DNA from: Serinus canaria
Taxonomy: Eukaryota; Chordata; Aves; Passeriformes; Fringillidae
Direction of reading: 5' to 3'
Assembly: GCF_022539315.1 (NCBI RefSeq)
Contig: NC_066313.1
Coordinates: 37,857,059 to 37,921,058 of the forward strand
DNA length: 64,000 nucleotides
The position numbers and the translations under genes were made by a program. Under the pieces are notes generated by a model that was given only the letters and a program-made list of their open reading frames with translations, made no database searches and was not told the DNA's origin. Positions 12,001-23,064 of the stretch are shown here, one piece after another. Positions within the stretch are counted from its first letter, which is position 1. Every line of letters starts with the position of its first letter.

Positions 12001-15000
12001 ACAGTTAAGTATTAGACCTTCAGAAAGTTATTAACAATAATTTTAGATTCTGTGACTTTTTATTTTTTAATCTGGAAAGTCTATATGGAATTCATTGAGT
12101 ACAAAATTTATTGTCTAATTAAATGAATACATTTCAATGGGAAATATGAAATAAATTATTATAAAATGTTCATATGAAATAAACTGAATTTGATTCATTT
12201 GTTTGTATCTGTTTCATTTGTTTCCAACTCAGGTGAAATCATGCCACTAGTCAGAAACTACTTTCTTGCAAGACTCTGGAGCAGAAGCTAGACAAATACA
12301 CCCACCCAGAACCTAGGAGAAATGCGTTGATGACTGGAAGTAAACATATTAGAGAATCTGGAGCCAATTCACTAGTGTTATAGAATTTTCTGTGGAATTT
12401 TTACAGGCCACAGCAACAGGGGGATTCATCTTCAGAGATTTTCTCTGGGGGAAAAAACCCCTGACAATGTCACCTGTAGCACTCCATGCCATGGCACCAG
12501 GATGGGACACTGGGTTATTTCTGATTTGTGGCCCAAGAATACTGCTCTCTAAAATGCTGACACTGTTTCCTGCATTCTTGATATACCTTTGGAGGACACG
12601 TTTCTGGCCTAGTCATAATATCTGCAAATGTCATAAACAAGGGCAGAAATTCTACTGAGAACATTAACAACTTCATGAGACTTTGTGGAAAGATTTATGC
12701 CATTGTATATTTTTCTTGCTGTTAAATTTATCCTACGACTTTCTTTGTCTCTCACCCCCACGTTTTACATGCAATATTGGAAATATGCCAGTTCTGTGAG
12801 CCTTTATTTTCCTCTTCCTGACTGACACATATACTCAGTTTGAAGAGCAAACAGCACAAAAGGTAATTTTGGGATCGATATAAATAAAACTGACACTTTT
12901 CTGACGGCAAGTGCTTTGTTATTGCTCTGGGTAGAAGCAGTTGTGGACAGGCTTGGAATGTGGTGTGGCATATGATGAATCACTTCTTCTGTGTCGATGT
13001 TTTTTCTTATTTATTGTATTGCTAAGATTAAGATATAGTTGTTCTATGTAATATGTTGCTTTTTGTATATGGATGCAAAAGCATGACATAGTAAATCCAT
13101 TTATAGCTCACTTCTGACTTTTAGGCCACATGGTCTCTTCCACTAATTCATCAACTTCCGACTTATTCTATTACAAAACAATGAAAAGTCGCCATCCTCA
13201 AGGAGCAGGCAGCAGTCTAAATACCTCATTTTCTTCTCAGATGTAGAGTTCTCTGCTTTGAAAAGAACACCAGGTTTATGATGGAAAAGACAGAGCAGAA
13301 TATGAATTCATTTGTCCTGGTATAAAAATGTCATGCTTTTTAAGTAATGCAAAACCTCTGAGAAGACCTAGGCAGACAACACTGAATATTATGGAGAGGA
13401 TTTTTTTTGTTTTAAAGATGAAGGTAGATTGAGGGCATTCAGCCTGTCCTTGAAGCTGGAAGTCCAAGATCCAAATTCAGTCTGAAACTCAAATCTGTGT
13501 AGCTGCCAAGCTGAAGCCAATGAACCCCATCTCTCAGTGGGACTGTGCTCTGTGTCATACTGCATGTGGATATGCGTTCCTGATTTTCTGCTCACAGGGT
13601 GGATAGCAAGCCCGTGACCATGTCCATGTGAAACACTCTTCATACATTCTAAATGGATCAAGAACCAATAAAAAACATAGAATAATAGAGAGAGCAAGTT
13701 AAATAAAAGCTTAGTTAGTAGAAATGAGAACTACGCTATGATAAAGGTAAAAGATGCTACAAAATGTGGATTTTCAAGATCTCGAGAAGAAAAAAAAAAT
13801 ACTTTTTGCAGTTGTACCTCTGCAAGTGACATAGAAAACCTGTATTTCCAAGAATCAGCTGGGGACTGAGGAAATGCTAGAGTCAAAAGCAGAAACACTG
13901 TAATATTCTTACCAAGAAATGTTAAATGTGTGTGTCTTTAATTCACTTATCACCACCTAACTTCAAGGCAATTCACAGGTTGTTTTTCACTAATATTGCA
14001 GAGCTGTGGTGGAACTTTTCCTCCAAAAAATGCATACTAGAAACACCAGGTTCCCCTAGGAGGCTGCTAAGATCATTCAGAGCCCAGACAACAAGAAGGA
14101 ATTAGCAGTTTTATGAAGATTCTCTTGAGCAGGCTGGAACAGTTTCATTGACATTTATAGCCAATTATTATTAGATATAAATGGTGTCTAAAATTTCTTC
14201 TTCTACTACTTAGTAGTATTTCTTGTTCACATCTCTACCCAGAGATTCTTCCTACCCTGTGCTCAAGTTAAAAAAAAAACAAAGCCCAAGGTGTTGAGAC
14301 AGATTTGCTAGACAATTGTAAAAAAACCTCTATGCATTGAATTCTTTCTCTGTGCCTAGTAGACCTCGACAGGACTGAACATTTCTTGGGCATCACTGTC
14401 TCCTCAGAGAGTAAACAATTTGTGGCATAAGTAGAATCCTAATTTTCCTATACACTAGTTGTATGAAAGCTATATGAAAAATGATGAAGTTGTTGGACTC
14501 AAACAGGAATAAGACATACAATGGTGGATATGTGGTGCTGTCCAAAAACAGCTAGAGAAAAAGTCAACAACTCCAAAGAAGCATAAATTCTGCACAGACA
14601 GGAAAAAGTTCACTGGCTAATGGTTTAATTTGGTAAAAGTTAAGTAGAAGACAAAAGCAGAATAAGCAGTTGCACAAACACGTGTATTTATTCATAGCCA
14701 CATTATGTATCTGCAGAGTTCAACAGGCTAATAAATAGCACAATGAGTTTATTCATTGTGAATCATTGATGGAATTTACCTGTTGTTTTGGTCATGTGAA
14801 TTGCTAGCAGATACATCAGGGCTTCCATGATTTTTTTCTGTTATTCAAAATAATTCGCTGAATGTCTAGAACAAATAGTATTTTACTGTACAGATTTTCA
14901 TATTTATGAATATTCATGTATCATTTGTGGTTTTCTAGCTTTTTTGGAAATTCAAATTTCATCTGTTTTTTGACATGTTAATATATCCCTACACCCTGTC

Positions 15001-17764
15001 TAATATTGGCAATACTTATAGTTGGATTTTTGGAGCAAATATTTGTGGTATTATTATATACTGTGCATTATTATTCTGAAAGAACATACTTAAAATTCTC
15101 TGAATACTGTTGTCAGAATATATATTTGAGTAATTTTCTCTTTTCCTGGTTCATTTACAGAAAATAAGTAGAAGTGCTCCAAGAAAAACTGGATGGAAAC
15201 TTTCCCACCATATCTCTCTTCCTCAGTCTTATTCAAAGGTTATCAGCACATGCAGTGCATTATGGATGGATTGTTTAAGGACTTTTATTACATGTATTTT
15301 ATTTATTTAATTTTATTACATTAACACATAGTTAAGAAACCAAAATGAATAATCAAACTTCAATATAAACTACATTACCTCCTCTTGAAAATGTTTTCTT
15401 TGAGCTTTTTCCATGTACCATTTCATACTTTAAATTAGTATTTTCATCTATTCACCCTACTCAATTCATCCAGTCCTTAACAACTTTGGGATCCATTCTT
15501 AAATTTTTGTCTCTTAAAATTTCTGGTAGATACCTTAATTCAATATTGATCACTGTGCTGTGACCATAGACTTTACTGATATGGGCAGAATGAAGAGAAG
15601 AGAGAGAAACTCTTATATTTAAGTTTTCACCACGCTCAGATCAGGGAAGAAGAATTCTCAAAGATGTACATATTATTATAGGTGGAGAAAAGTAGGTACA
15701 AATAATCTGCTAATAATCTACATTTTATCAGAGGATAAAATTATACAAAGTAACTCTTGGGAAGGCATGTCTCAGGCACTGCTGTCTAACAAACCTTGGG
15801 GAACGCCACGGGGTTTCATGTTTGACTTTTCTATATCAAACATTTGTCTAAACCCCTTTTACTTTTTTGCAGTATCGCTGTATTATAGGTAAGAAAAACT
15901 ACAGAAACCAAGAACTAGAATTCAGGCACAAGAATTTTTTTTTGCAGAAGTGTGGTAGCCTATTTACAAATCTTCAAGGAAAGCTTAATCCAAGAATCAC
16001 AACAGGAAAAGTTTTATTTCAGAGTAGCTTCTGTCCTGGCCTCTGTGGAAGAAAGATGTGTTACTGAAAGGAAGCTATATAATATTATGGATCAAATATT
16101 ATCAGCTGTCAGCACAGCACTTGATTACCTGACAGGTACAGAAGCCTTACAAATGGGGAACTCCCAAATGGTTAGGGTTGGGTCTTGTGACTGGAATAAT
16201 TTTTGGCCAAGAAGGTGTAATTGTCCCAAATCCCGAATGAGAACCACCCCTCTTCAGATATCATCTGTCTTCATATCAAAATGTATTTAAGAGAAATTTT
16301 TGCAATTTATCCCAAAAACAATCCCACTGATGGTCTTGTTGAGGGGAGTTTGCTTCTCTTCTGACGGTGCCATGCTCAGCTGAAGCACTGGCTCGCAAAA
16401 CGCAAAGATGGGAAATATATTTTTTGCATTTCTAATATTAAATATTATTATAGTTGTACATGTTGGTTTTTTTTAGATTTGCCTTTTCATATATCTTTTC
16501 CTCTCATAGTCTTCTCTACATTTATCTTCCTGTCATTTAGTCTACTTATCTTTACAGAAACAGTTGTTTACAGTGGGTTTTTTCCCATTTTTTCTGTAGA
16601 ATTATTCTTGGTGTAAATGCTTTTAATTTTTTAACAGACATTGGTGATGTTTTATAAATGTGTTTTGCATTTATGATTTCCTTTATAGCAGTTCTGTTTT
16701 ACATAATCCCACTTTTGAGCAGAGGACAGCTTATCTGGAGAGTAAACCTCCTTGCCCCTTCTTTTGATACCAGTATCAAGTTAATGTTAACCTTATGCTT
16801 TTCTATTTTATTACCTTGTCCTTTTCAGCTGCCTTCATCCCTCACTTCATAGATTTTTTTTCTGGTACATGATTTACATCTTCTAAGACAATAGGCCTTA
16901 AAATTGAGTAAGAGAAAAGGTTAAAAATTAGACCCAAAGTTCCAGGTGTGTATTGTGAGAAAAAAGTGCTTAAAAGTATATGTACAGGTATAAGCAATCA
17001 AATTAAATTTTTTTTGTTTATTGTGGCCTATTTTAAGACAGCTAGCTACAAAGCCAAACCTGTGTTAACAGAATGTATAAATAATGAACATTTTCAGTTG
17101 TGTTTAAGAAAAAACGGCTCTGAAAAGGATTGATTTATTTTGTGGATAACAATTGTATCTCAGCTGCTGAATTATACCATAGCTAAGAGAAAATATGCCT
17201 GTAGGCAGTATGATGTGACCTCCTGCTTTTCAGTCCAAATTTCGGCCAAATTTCAAAAAATGGTGTGAAGAAAATGAATTTTTTAATATATTTACTTTTT
17301 TACTTATTTACTTTAAAAATAAATTATCCAGAAAAGCAATCATCTTCATCTTGAAAAGACTCTCAATAACAGGTTTAGACTTGTTTAATCTTTCAAGAGT
17401 TTTAAAATTGAAATGTAAGCATTATTTAATATTAATAATTATATCTTCCAATTTGTGTTGGTTATCAAAATTACCCCAAGTTCTGAATGGTTGCAACAGA
17501 AAGGAAATTAGACTCCTCAATAAACAAATTATTGCTCAGAAATATTGTTCTGGTCTTTCCATAGACATAAAATCCAAGAACAACTCCAATAACAGACCAT
17601 TATGCAATTAAAAAAAAAAGAAAAAAGAAAAAATGGAGGGATAATGATATCCACTGGATGGGAATTGTAACTAGGCAAATTAAATCCAGGAAATAAACTT
17701 CCTTTCCTCTTTTTCCTCTTTCCTTCTCTTCTTACGTCAATTAAATATCAGAGTAGTGAATCTC
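9026..17764. other. unique non-coding AT-rich DNA
   Basis: About 8.7 kb with no recognised gene or mobile element. The longest open frame is 112 codons (15952-16290, +). It overlaps another frame, has no domain I know and no supporting splice context. A T-rich tract lies at about 9778-9813. Short A/T runs are scattered throughout. Ancient repeats too diverged to recognise by eye could be hidden here, as could conserved regulatory elements, which need alignment to other birds to be seen. Confidence 0.65.
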
Positions 17765-18125
17765 AAAAAAACCAGAGGTGCAGGAAGGTGCCCTGAAGTC
17801 TCCCCAGAACCTCGTTTTCTCCAGGTTAAACAACCCCAACTCTTTTGGCTTGTCTTCATTGGAGAACTGCTCCAGCTCTCTGATTGTCTTTGTGGCCCTG
17901 CCTTAAACTTGCTCTACCAAGGCTTTGTCCTTCTTATGTTGGGGACCCCAGAGCTGGATGCAGCCCTGCAGGTGGGGTCTCACAAGGGCAGTGCAGAGGG
18001 GCAGAATCCCTTCCCTGCCCCTGCTGCCCACGCTGCTTTGGATGCAGCCCAGGACACGTGTGGCTTTCTGGGCTGTGAGTGCCCATGGCTGGGTCATGTC
18101 CAGCCTCTCATCAGCAAGTTGTTAG
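17765..18125 (-). mobile_element. CR1 LINE fragment, antisense
   Basis: The plus strand is the reverse complement of the end of CR1 ORF2. Landmarks include GAAGTCTCCCCAGAACCTCG, TCCTTCTTATGTTGGGGACC, GCAGGTGGGGTCTCACAAGG and TTTGGATGCAGCCCAGGACA. The copy is truncated at both ends: the CR1 3' terminus expected upstream of 17765 is absent and the upstream RT domains beyond 18125 are gone. It is well enough preserved that a minus-strand frame (17903-18097) still reads as CR1 protein. Confidence 0.9.
17903..18097 (-). pseudogene. CR1 ORF2 C-terminal remnant (reverse transcriptase-associated region)
   Basis: A 64-codon minus-strand frame encodes residues typical of the C-terminal part of CR1 ORF2: TAQKATRVLGCI, ILPLCTALVRPHLQGCIQLWG and PQHKKDKALVEQV in order. 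In intact CR1 these follow the catalytic domain of the reverse transcriptase, which lies in a cytoplasmic and nuclear target-primed replication complex. The catalytic FADD motif and the endonuclease are absent, so this is a dead remnant. The long plus-strand frame at 17756-18178 is its antisense shadow. Confidence 0.85.
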
Positions 18126-20999
18126 TTACTTACAGTGTGACTGCATGGAAGAAACACACAAAGGAAAAACAATTTTGATATAAAGCTAGAATGATATGCC
18201 ATGGAGAGAGAGGTCGGAGATGCAAAAGGATAAGAGGGAACCTCTGACTGAGTGATGAGGTTCAAAGGGCCCTCTTGCTTTCAAAGCTCCTGAAGGAGCC
18301 TGAGGGTCACAAGATCCAATCTTTATCTCCAGCTTGAACACTTTACACCAAACAGAATCAGCTATATGGATTTAACTAGTACTAATTCAGCTTTCTACCA
18401 GTTACTTATCAAGGATCTACTGTGATTAAGAGGTTTGCCTGTCCTGGGTAAAGAAGGATTTCCTAGTAAGGATTTTCAAGCAAGGAATCTCAAAACTTGA
18501 GAGGTACCTGTGCTCAAGGGAAGAGTCACTTGGTACACAGTCCAGATGCAATTTAGAAAGAACACAAATTAGACTCATCCAAAGAAGACTGTCGTTAGTA
18601 GAAGGTCTTTCTCTCTTGAGAAGCAACTTTGAGAATTGTCCCACCTCAAGAGGAGATCATTACCCTATCAGCCACACTGCCTAGCAGGAAGGGCTCAAAG
18701 AAGGCTCACTTTGTCATATTTATGGAATAAAGTGGTTGGCTCACAGTCAAATTGCATACAATGGGAAAGCATGCATGACACTCCTGGTATGCACAACTTT
18801 CTGTGTTTCTTGATAAATAAATATTGAAGAAGTACAGGGCTGGTGTTCCCCGCTGGCATGCATCAATGTCCCCTGGGTCACACTTCTTGTTTGGAGCTTT
18901 CCTGGAGCAGTGTGACCCAGTGAGCATTGATGCATGTTTTCCCTGGCCCAGCTATGGCTCAGACCTATAGTGACTTTGAAGCCTGAACCACAGAACTGCT
19001 GGTTGGGTTAGAGGACTGCATCCATCACAAAACTTCACAAAATCATTAATTTCTCAGTCCTTTTTGTACTGAGAGTAATGGAAATTTTATACTAATGACA
19101 ATCTGTTCTGATTAATCATATCTAAGATTTTATGACACATAACTTAAAAGCTTGTCTCATCATATTTTGCAGCTTTCTCTCCTAAATACACTTTTGTTCT
19201 GCCTTTGCAGAATCTTACTGGCAGATGCTTTTTTTTTTCCCCAGAAAAACCCTGCAAAATCCCAGAAAATCTCACCACAACTGTCAAGTGGTACTCCAGC
19301 TGTCATTAACATAACTGCATGTGGCAGAACATTGTGTAGGTGGTAATGGGACTGTGCCACATATAAGTGCCTCATTCTGGAATGGGCAATATCCACACTA
19401 GTGAGTAGTGCAGAGCAGTCAGATCAGTTCCAAAGTTCTCTGAGGAATCAGTATTGATTCGATTTTATTTCAGACTAGCTCCTCTCTAGCACAGTACACT
19501 AAATGCCTGGTAGTTGTTTGATGTAGATGCAATTCCAGAGTGATTCTTCTAGGTTAGTCTTATTATAAATAAGTCTAATTTATTAGCTCAAAGATTACTT
19601 GAAGATATAAATTTTAACATTAAAAATGAATACCATGAGGAGATTTCTTTCAAAAATACTATACTGCTCTGACCTAAAATTCTGACATAAATGTACTCTG
19701 CAACATAGCTTTTCTTTTTCCCTCCTCCCCTTTTAGCAGAAGATTGGAAGTTCAGAGATCTGTTTTAAAGACTTAACTTCAGACTTCTTTCCTTCAAGAA
19801 ACAAGCAAGCAATGCAATCCTCTGAGGCAACTTCAACCTGTTAGGATTTCAAAATTAGACCTGAAAAGAACACACCTTTCTCCCTTTCTGAGATATTAAC
19901 ACTGGCAGTGTTCAAGATGGTAATAAGAGAACTGCTTTTGTTCACTTGCTGCAGCAGAATACAACAGTGAAAGAGGCAGATTAATTGCACGCTCTGCACT
20001 TTCACAGCTCTTCCAGAAGCTGGTAGACATTTCCCTGTGAAATGTCAGTTAGAGATTCTTAAATTATGTCTATTTTTGTTTCATATAAAAAATTGTTTTA
20101 ATAGGCAGTATTAAAGGCTGGGAGTGTTCAGTACAGAGCTGTCTCTCGAGGCAGATCAAAACTATAGATTACCACAAGTTAAACCCTTTTACCCATCAAA
20201 AACAATTCCATGTATAACAAAGCAAACAAGCATAAAAAAATAAATAAAAAACTGTGAACCAAAAGCACCTCAAACTCCCAAATAATGGATTAAGGGTATT
20301 TCAATTCCTTACTGATTGTGAGATATTTTCACATTTTCCTCGGAGGCACTTTCACCTCTTCATTTATAGTTGCCTTGATTCCAAGTTTGACTGGAATTTT
20401 ACCTCTTTTCTGAAAAAAACTCTTCTGGCTTTCTACTCTTTGGTCTTATCTTTAGTAAAGTGCTGTCTGAAGCCATTGTGGTGCCTACTGCCAGAAGTAT
20501 TTCTGTATTTATTTCAGAGCAGAATTGTACTATATATGGTATGTGCACTATATAATTCATGTAACTTGCACCCATCTCCACAGTCCTGTTTTTTCCAGGT
20601 GTCCCTCAAGTGCAAGCATGCATATTTAATAGCATAGAGGCAGTCAGTGTCAGAAACATGGCCATGTCCAACCGTGTAGCAGACTGAACAACAACTGCTC
20701 CCTGAGCTGTGTGATGGTGTCATGACAAGTGACATGATAGGATGGGACTGGAGTGTAAGGTCCTTCTGTGACTATTTTAGGCCCACTGCAGGAAATATGG
20801 GGCTTTAAAAATAACTGCACAAAGTGTCACCAGCAGAAGAACAAAAGCTCCAAAACCCTACATAAATCCCTGTAACACACGGCTCCTGGTTCATTCTTCC
20901 AGTACTCCCTTCTTTCTCCCACTGTGAATTCAAAAACAAGGAGAGAGGAGAGTGATGCTTTCTGACAAGGCTACTTACAAAATCAAAAAATTCCAGAAG
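18126..20999. other. unique non-coding DNA with one strong hairpin
   Basis: No gene is recognised. The longest frame, 127 codons at 20254-20637 (+), has no recognisable domain, is rich in hydrophobic and Cys/Ser residues as expected from T-rich DNA, and overlaps frames on the other strand. The imperfect inverted repeat at 18857-18936 is listed separately. A 12-bp palindrome (ACATGGCCATGT) lies at 20656-20667. Confidence 0.6.
18857..18936. repeat. 28-bp imperfect inverted repeat forming an 80-nt hairpin
   Basis: The arm 18857-18884 pairs with 18909-18936 across a 24-base loop. Twenty-five of 28 positions pair: 12 outer bases (CATGCATCAATG) and 12 inner bases (CTGGGTCACACT) are perfect, with a small internal bulge between them. 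Overall length, arm length and the central mismatch are like an animal microRNA precursor. It could also be a foldback of local origin or part of a small non-autonomous transposon. No target duplication or terminal motif supports the transposon reading. Either strand would fold. Confidence 0.6.
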
Positions 21000-21245
21000 A
21001 GCTGAGTGATCTCTGGAAATTGCCAGTCTAACCTGTGCTGATGTTTAGAAGAATGTGGTGGGTCACATGGTATAGAGTGTTTAGGTCCATAACCAGCTGG
21101 ATTTTGAACAACTTTTAGATGGCAACTCCACAACCTACCTGCTGCAATGTTTGACCACCCTCTTAATAATTTTTCCTTTTATTTAAGTAGAATTTCTAGT
21201 TCTAGAATTTCAGTTTATGTTCAAATCATTGTCTAGGTACTATTG
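21000..21245 (-). mobile_element. old CR1 LINE 3' fragment, antisense
   Basis: The plus strand carries diverged reverse-complement CR1 signatures: GGTCCATAACCAGCTGGATT, GCAACTCCACAACCTACCTG and ATGTTTGACCACCCTCTTAA, then a T-rich segment and ATTTCAGTTTATGTTC. The order agrees with the CR1 3' part read backwards. Many substitutions separate it from the other CR1 copies in the window, so it is among the older insertions. No open frame is retained. Confidence 0.7.
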
Positions 21246-21984
21246 ATTGCATTGATCAGCTTTACAGCGACTGAAACAAGAGCTTAGTTACTCATTGCAC
21301 ACAAAGACACCTACATATGAACATCTAAATGCAAATTCTTATCTTGAATTGATTACCATTTCATATATCTGTTATTTAAGATCTGTAAAGCTTAAGGGCA
21401 TGAAACTTTAACAGCTTGAGAAAATCAAACAAGTAGATAAACAAAAATACGGCACAGTGCACAGGAGAACATATTAGCAATGGTTACTTAGCAATGTTGC
21501 TTGTTAACTGCTTAAGTAGAAAACCCGTATTAAGCCTTAATTGGAACTTTAACTGGAAGACTGTCATGTTACTGCTGGTTATTCACTAAAGCAAAAGAAA
21601 TGGGTTTATTACCAAAATTATAAATGTAAGGTAGTTTCTCAGAACCCGCTCTGAGAGATTTCCAGATGGTGTATTTCTACAGGTAGTAAAAGACACCATA
21701 TGTTTTCTGTCTAAACTGCTTTCTACTTTAAACAGAAGAAAATAATAAAAGAATATAACATAATTAAAGGGAAAGGTCTTCACCTTCATCAGTTTTTATG
21801 CAATATGAGGATGTACATGAGTTACCAGGGACCCACCACATTCTTCTAAATAGACAAATGCAAATAAAACTGTGTTTCACCTTTGCATCTCTTGACTGGT
21901 TGAGTGATTAGGGATCCCAATTCCAGCAGAAGCCATTAGAGGCTATGTGGGTATTTCTGACAAAGCAGTAAGTTTTCAAAGACA
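21246..21984. other. unique non-coding DNA
   Basis: AT-rich sequence between an old CR1 and an LTR. The longest frame is 67 codons (21586-21789, -), with no recognisable content. Confidence 0.6.
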
Positions 21985-23064
21985 TGAATTGGTGGATTGG
22001 GTTTTCATTGCCAAGCTTTACTAGTGGAGGGCTACCGGGGTGGCTTCTGTGAGAAGCTGCCAGAAGCTTCCTCCCTGTCCAGCAAAGAAAATGCCAGGGG
22101 GCTCCAAGACAGATGTGCCACTGGCCAGGGCTGGGCCAATTAGAAATTATGGTAACTTTCTGTGATAACAGATTTAAGAAGAAAAAGAGAAAAAAGGCTG
22201 ATGTGATAGTGGCCAGAGAAGAACAGGGTGAGAATATCTGAGAGGAATAGCTCTGCAGACATAGAGGTCAGTGCAGAAAGAAAGGCAGGGGGTGTTCCAA
22301 GTGTCAGAGCAGAGATTCCCCTGCAGTCCATGGAGGTCCACATGGATGCAGAGATCCGCCTGCAGCCCCTGGAGGAGCTGAACCCCACACTGAAGCAGGT
22401 GAATGCCTGAAAGGAGGCTGTGAGCCCATGGGAGGCCTCTGCTGGAGCAGGGTCCTGGCAGGGACCTTCAGACCTGTGGAGAGAGAAGACCAGTGCTGAA
22501 GAAGGTTTCCTGGTAGGACTTGTGATCTAGTGGGGAGCCCACTCTGGAGTAGCCTGTTGAAAGAATGCACCCCATAAAAAGTGACCCACATTTGCAGCAT
22601 TTCCTGGAGAGCTGTTCCCATGGGATTGACTCATGTTTGAAAAGTTCATGGAGAATTGTCTCCCAGGAAGGAACCCCATGCTGGAGAAGGGGAAGGACTC
22701 CTCTCCCAGAGCAGTAGCAGCAGAAGCAATGTGCTATGAACTGATTTCCACCCCCTTTCCCCCCCTGCCTGCCCTGCTGGGGGTGAGGAGATGGAGATGG
22801 GAAGGTGAAGAGTGGAGAAGATGGTTGTGAGGTCTGTTTTTATTTCTCACTATATTGTTCTGATTTTGATATTAATAAATCCAGTTAGTATCTCTAATTT
22901 GAGCTTGTTTGCCCCATGAGAGTGTTAAGTCAGTGATCTCTTCCAGGCCTTATCTCAGCTCATGAATCCTTCATTATGTTTTCTTTCCCCTGTCCAGCTG
23001 TAGAAGGGAGTGATAGAGAGGCTTTTGTGGGTGCCAGGCATCCAGCCAGGGTCAAGCCACTTCA
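21985..23064 (+). mobile_element. solo LTR of an avian endogenous retrovirus (family B), near full length
   Basis: About 1.08 kb matching a long LTR family I recognise in birds. Landmarks in order are GTGAGAAGCTGCCAGAAGCT, internal short repeats of the pattern CATGGAGGTCCACATGGATG and ACCCCACACTGAAGCAGGTG, a polyadenylation signal AATAAA at 22874-22879, GAGGCTTTTGTGGGTGCCAG and CATCCAGCCAGGGTCAAGCC at the 3' end. The AATAAA fixes the + orientation. A weak TATA-like ATTTAA lies at 22172-22177. The 5' boundary is approximate and no target duplication is clear. No retroviral genes adjoin, so it is a solo LTR. Frames inside it on both strands are repeat shadows. Confidence 0.75.
22874..22879 (+). 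terminator. LTR polyadenylation signal AATAAA
   Basis: AATAAA within GATATTAATAAATCCAG, at the point where this LTR family carries its polyadenylation signal. It is intact in this copy; in the second copy the aligned hexamer at 53677-53682 reads AATGTA. Confidence 0.55.

Noticed and set aside
12040..12055. GATTCTGTGA as a CR1 3' end
   Set aside because: No other CR1 sequence surrounds it on either strand, so the ten-base match is most likely chance.
17756..18178. 140-codon plus-strand frame
   Set aside because: It is the antisense of a CR1 ORF2 fragment, as shown by the CR1-like protein read from the minus strand at 17903-18097.
20254..20637. 127-codon plus-strand frame as a possible gene
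   Set aside because: There is no recognisable domain, promoter or splice context, and its length is within chance for AT-rich DNA of this size.
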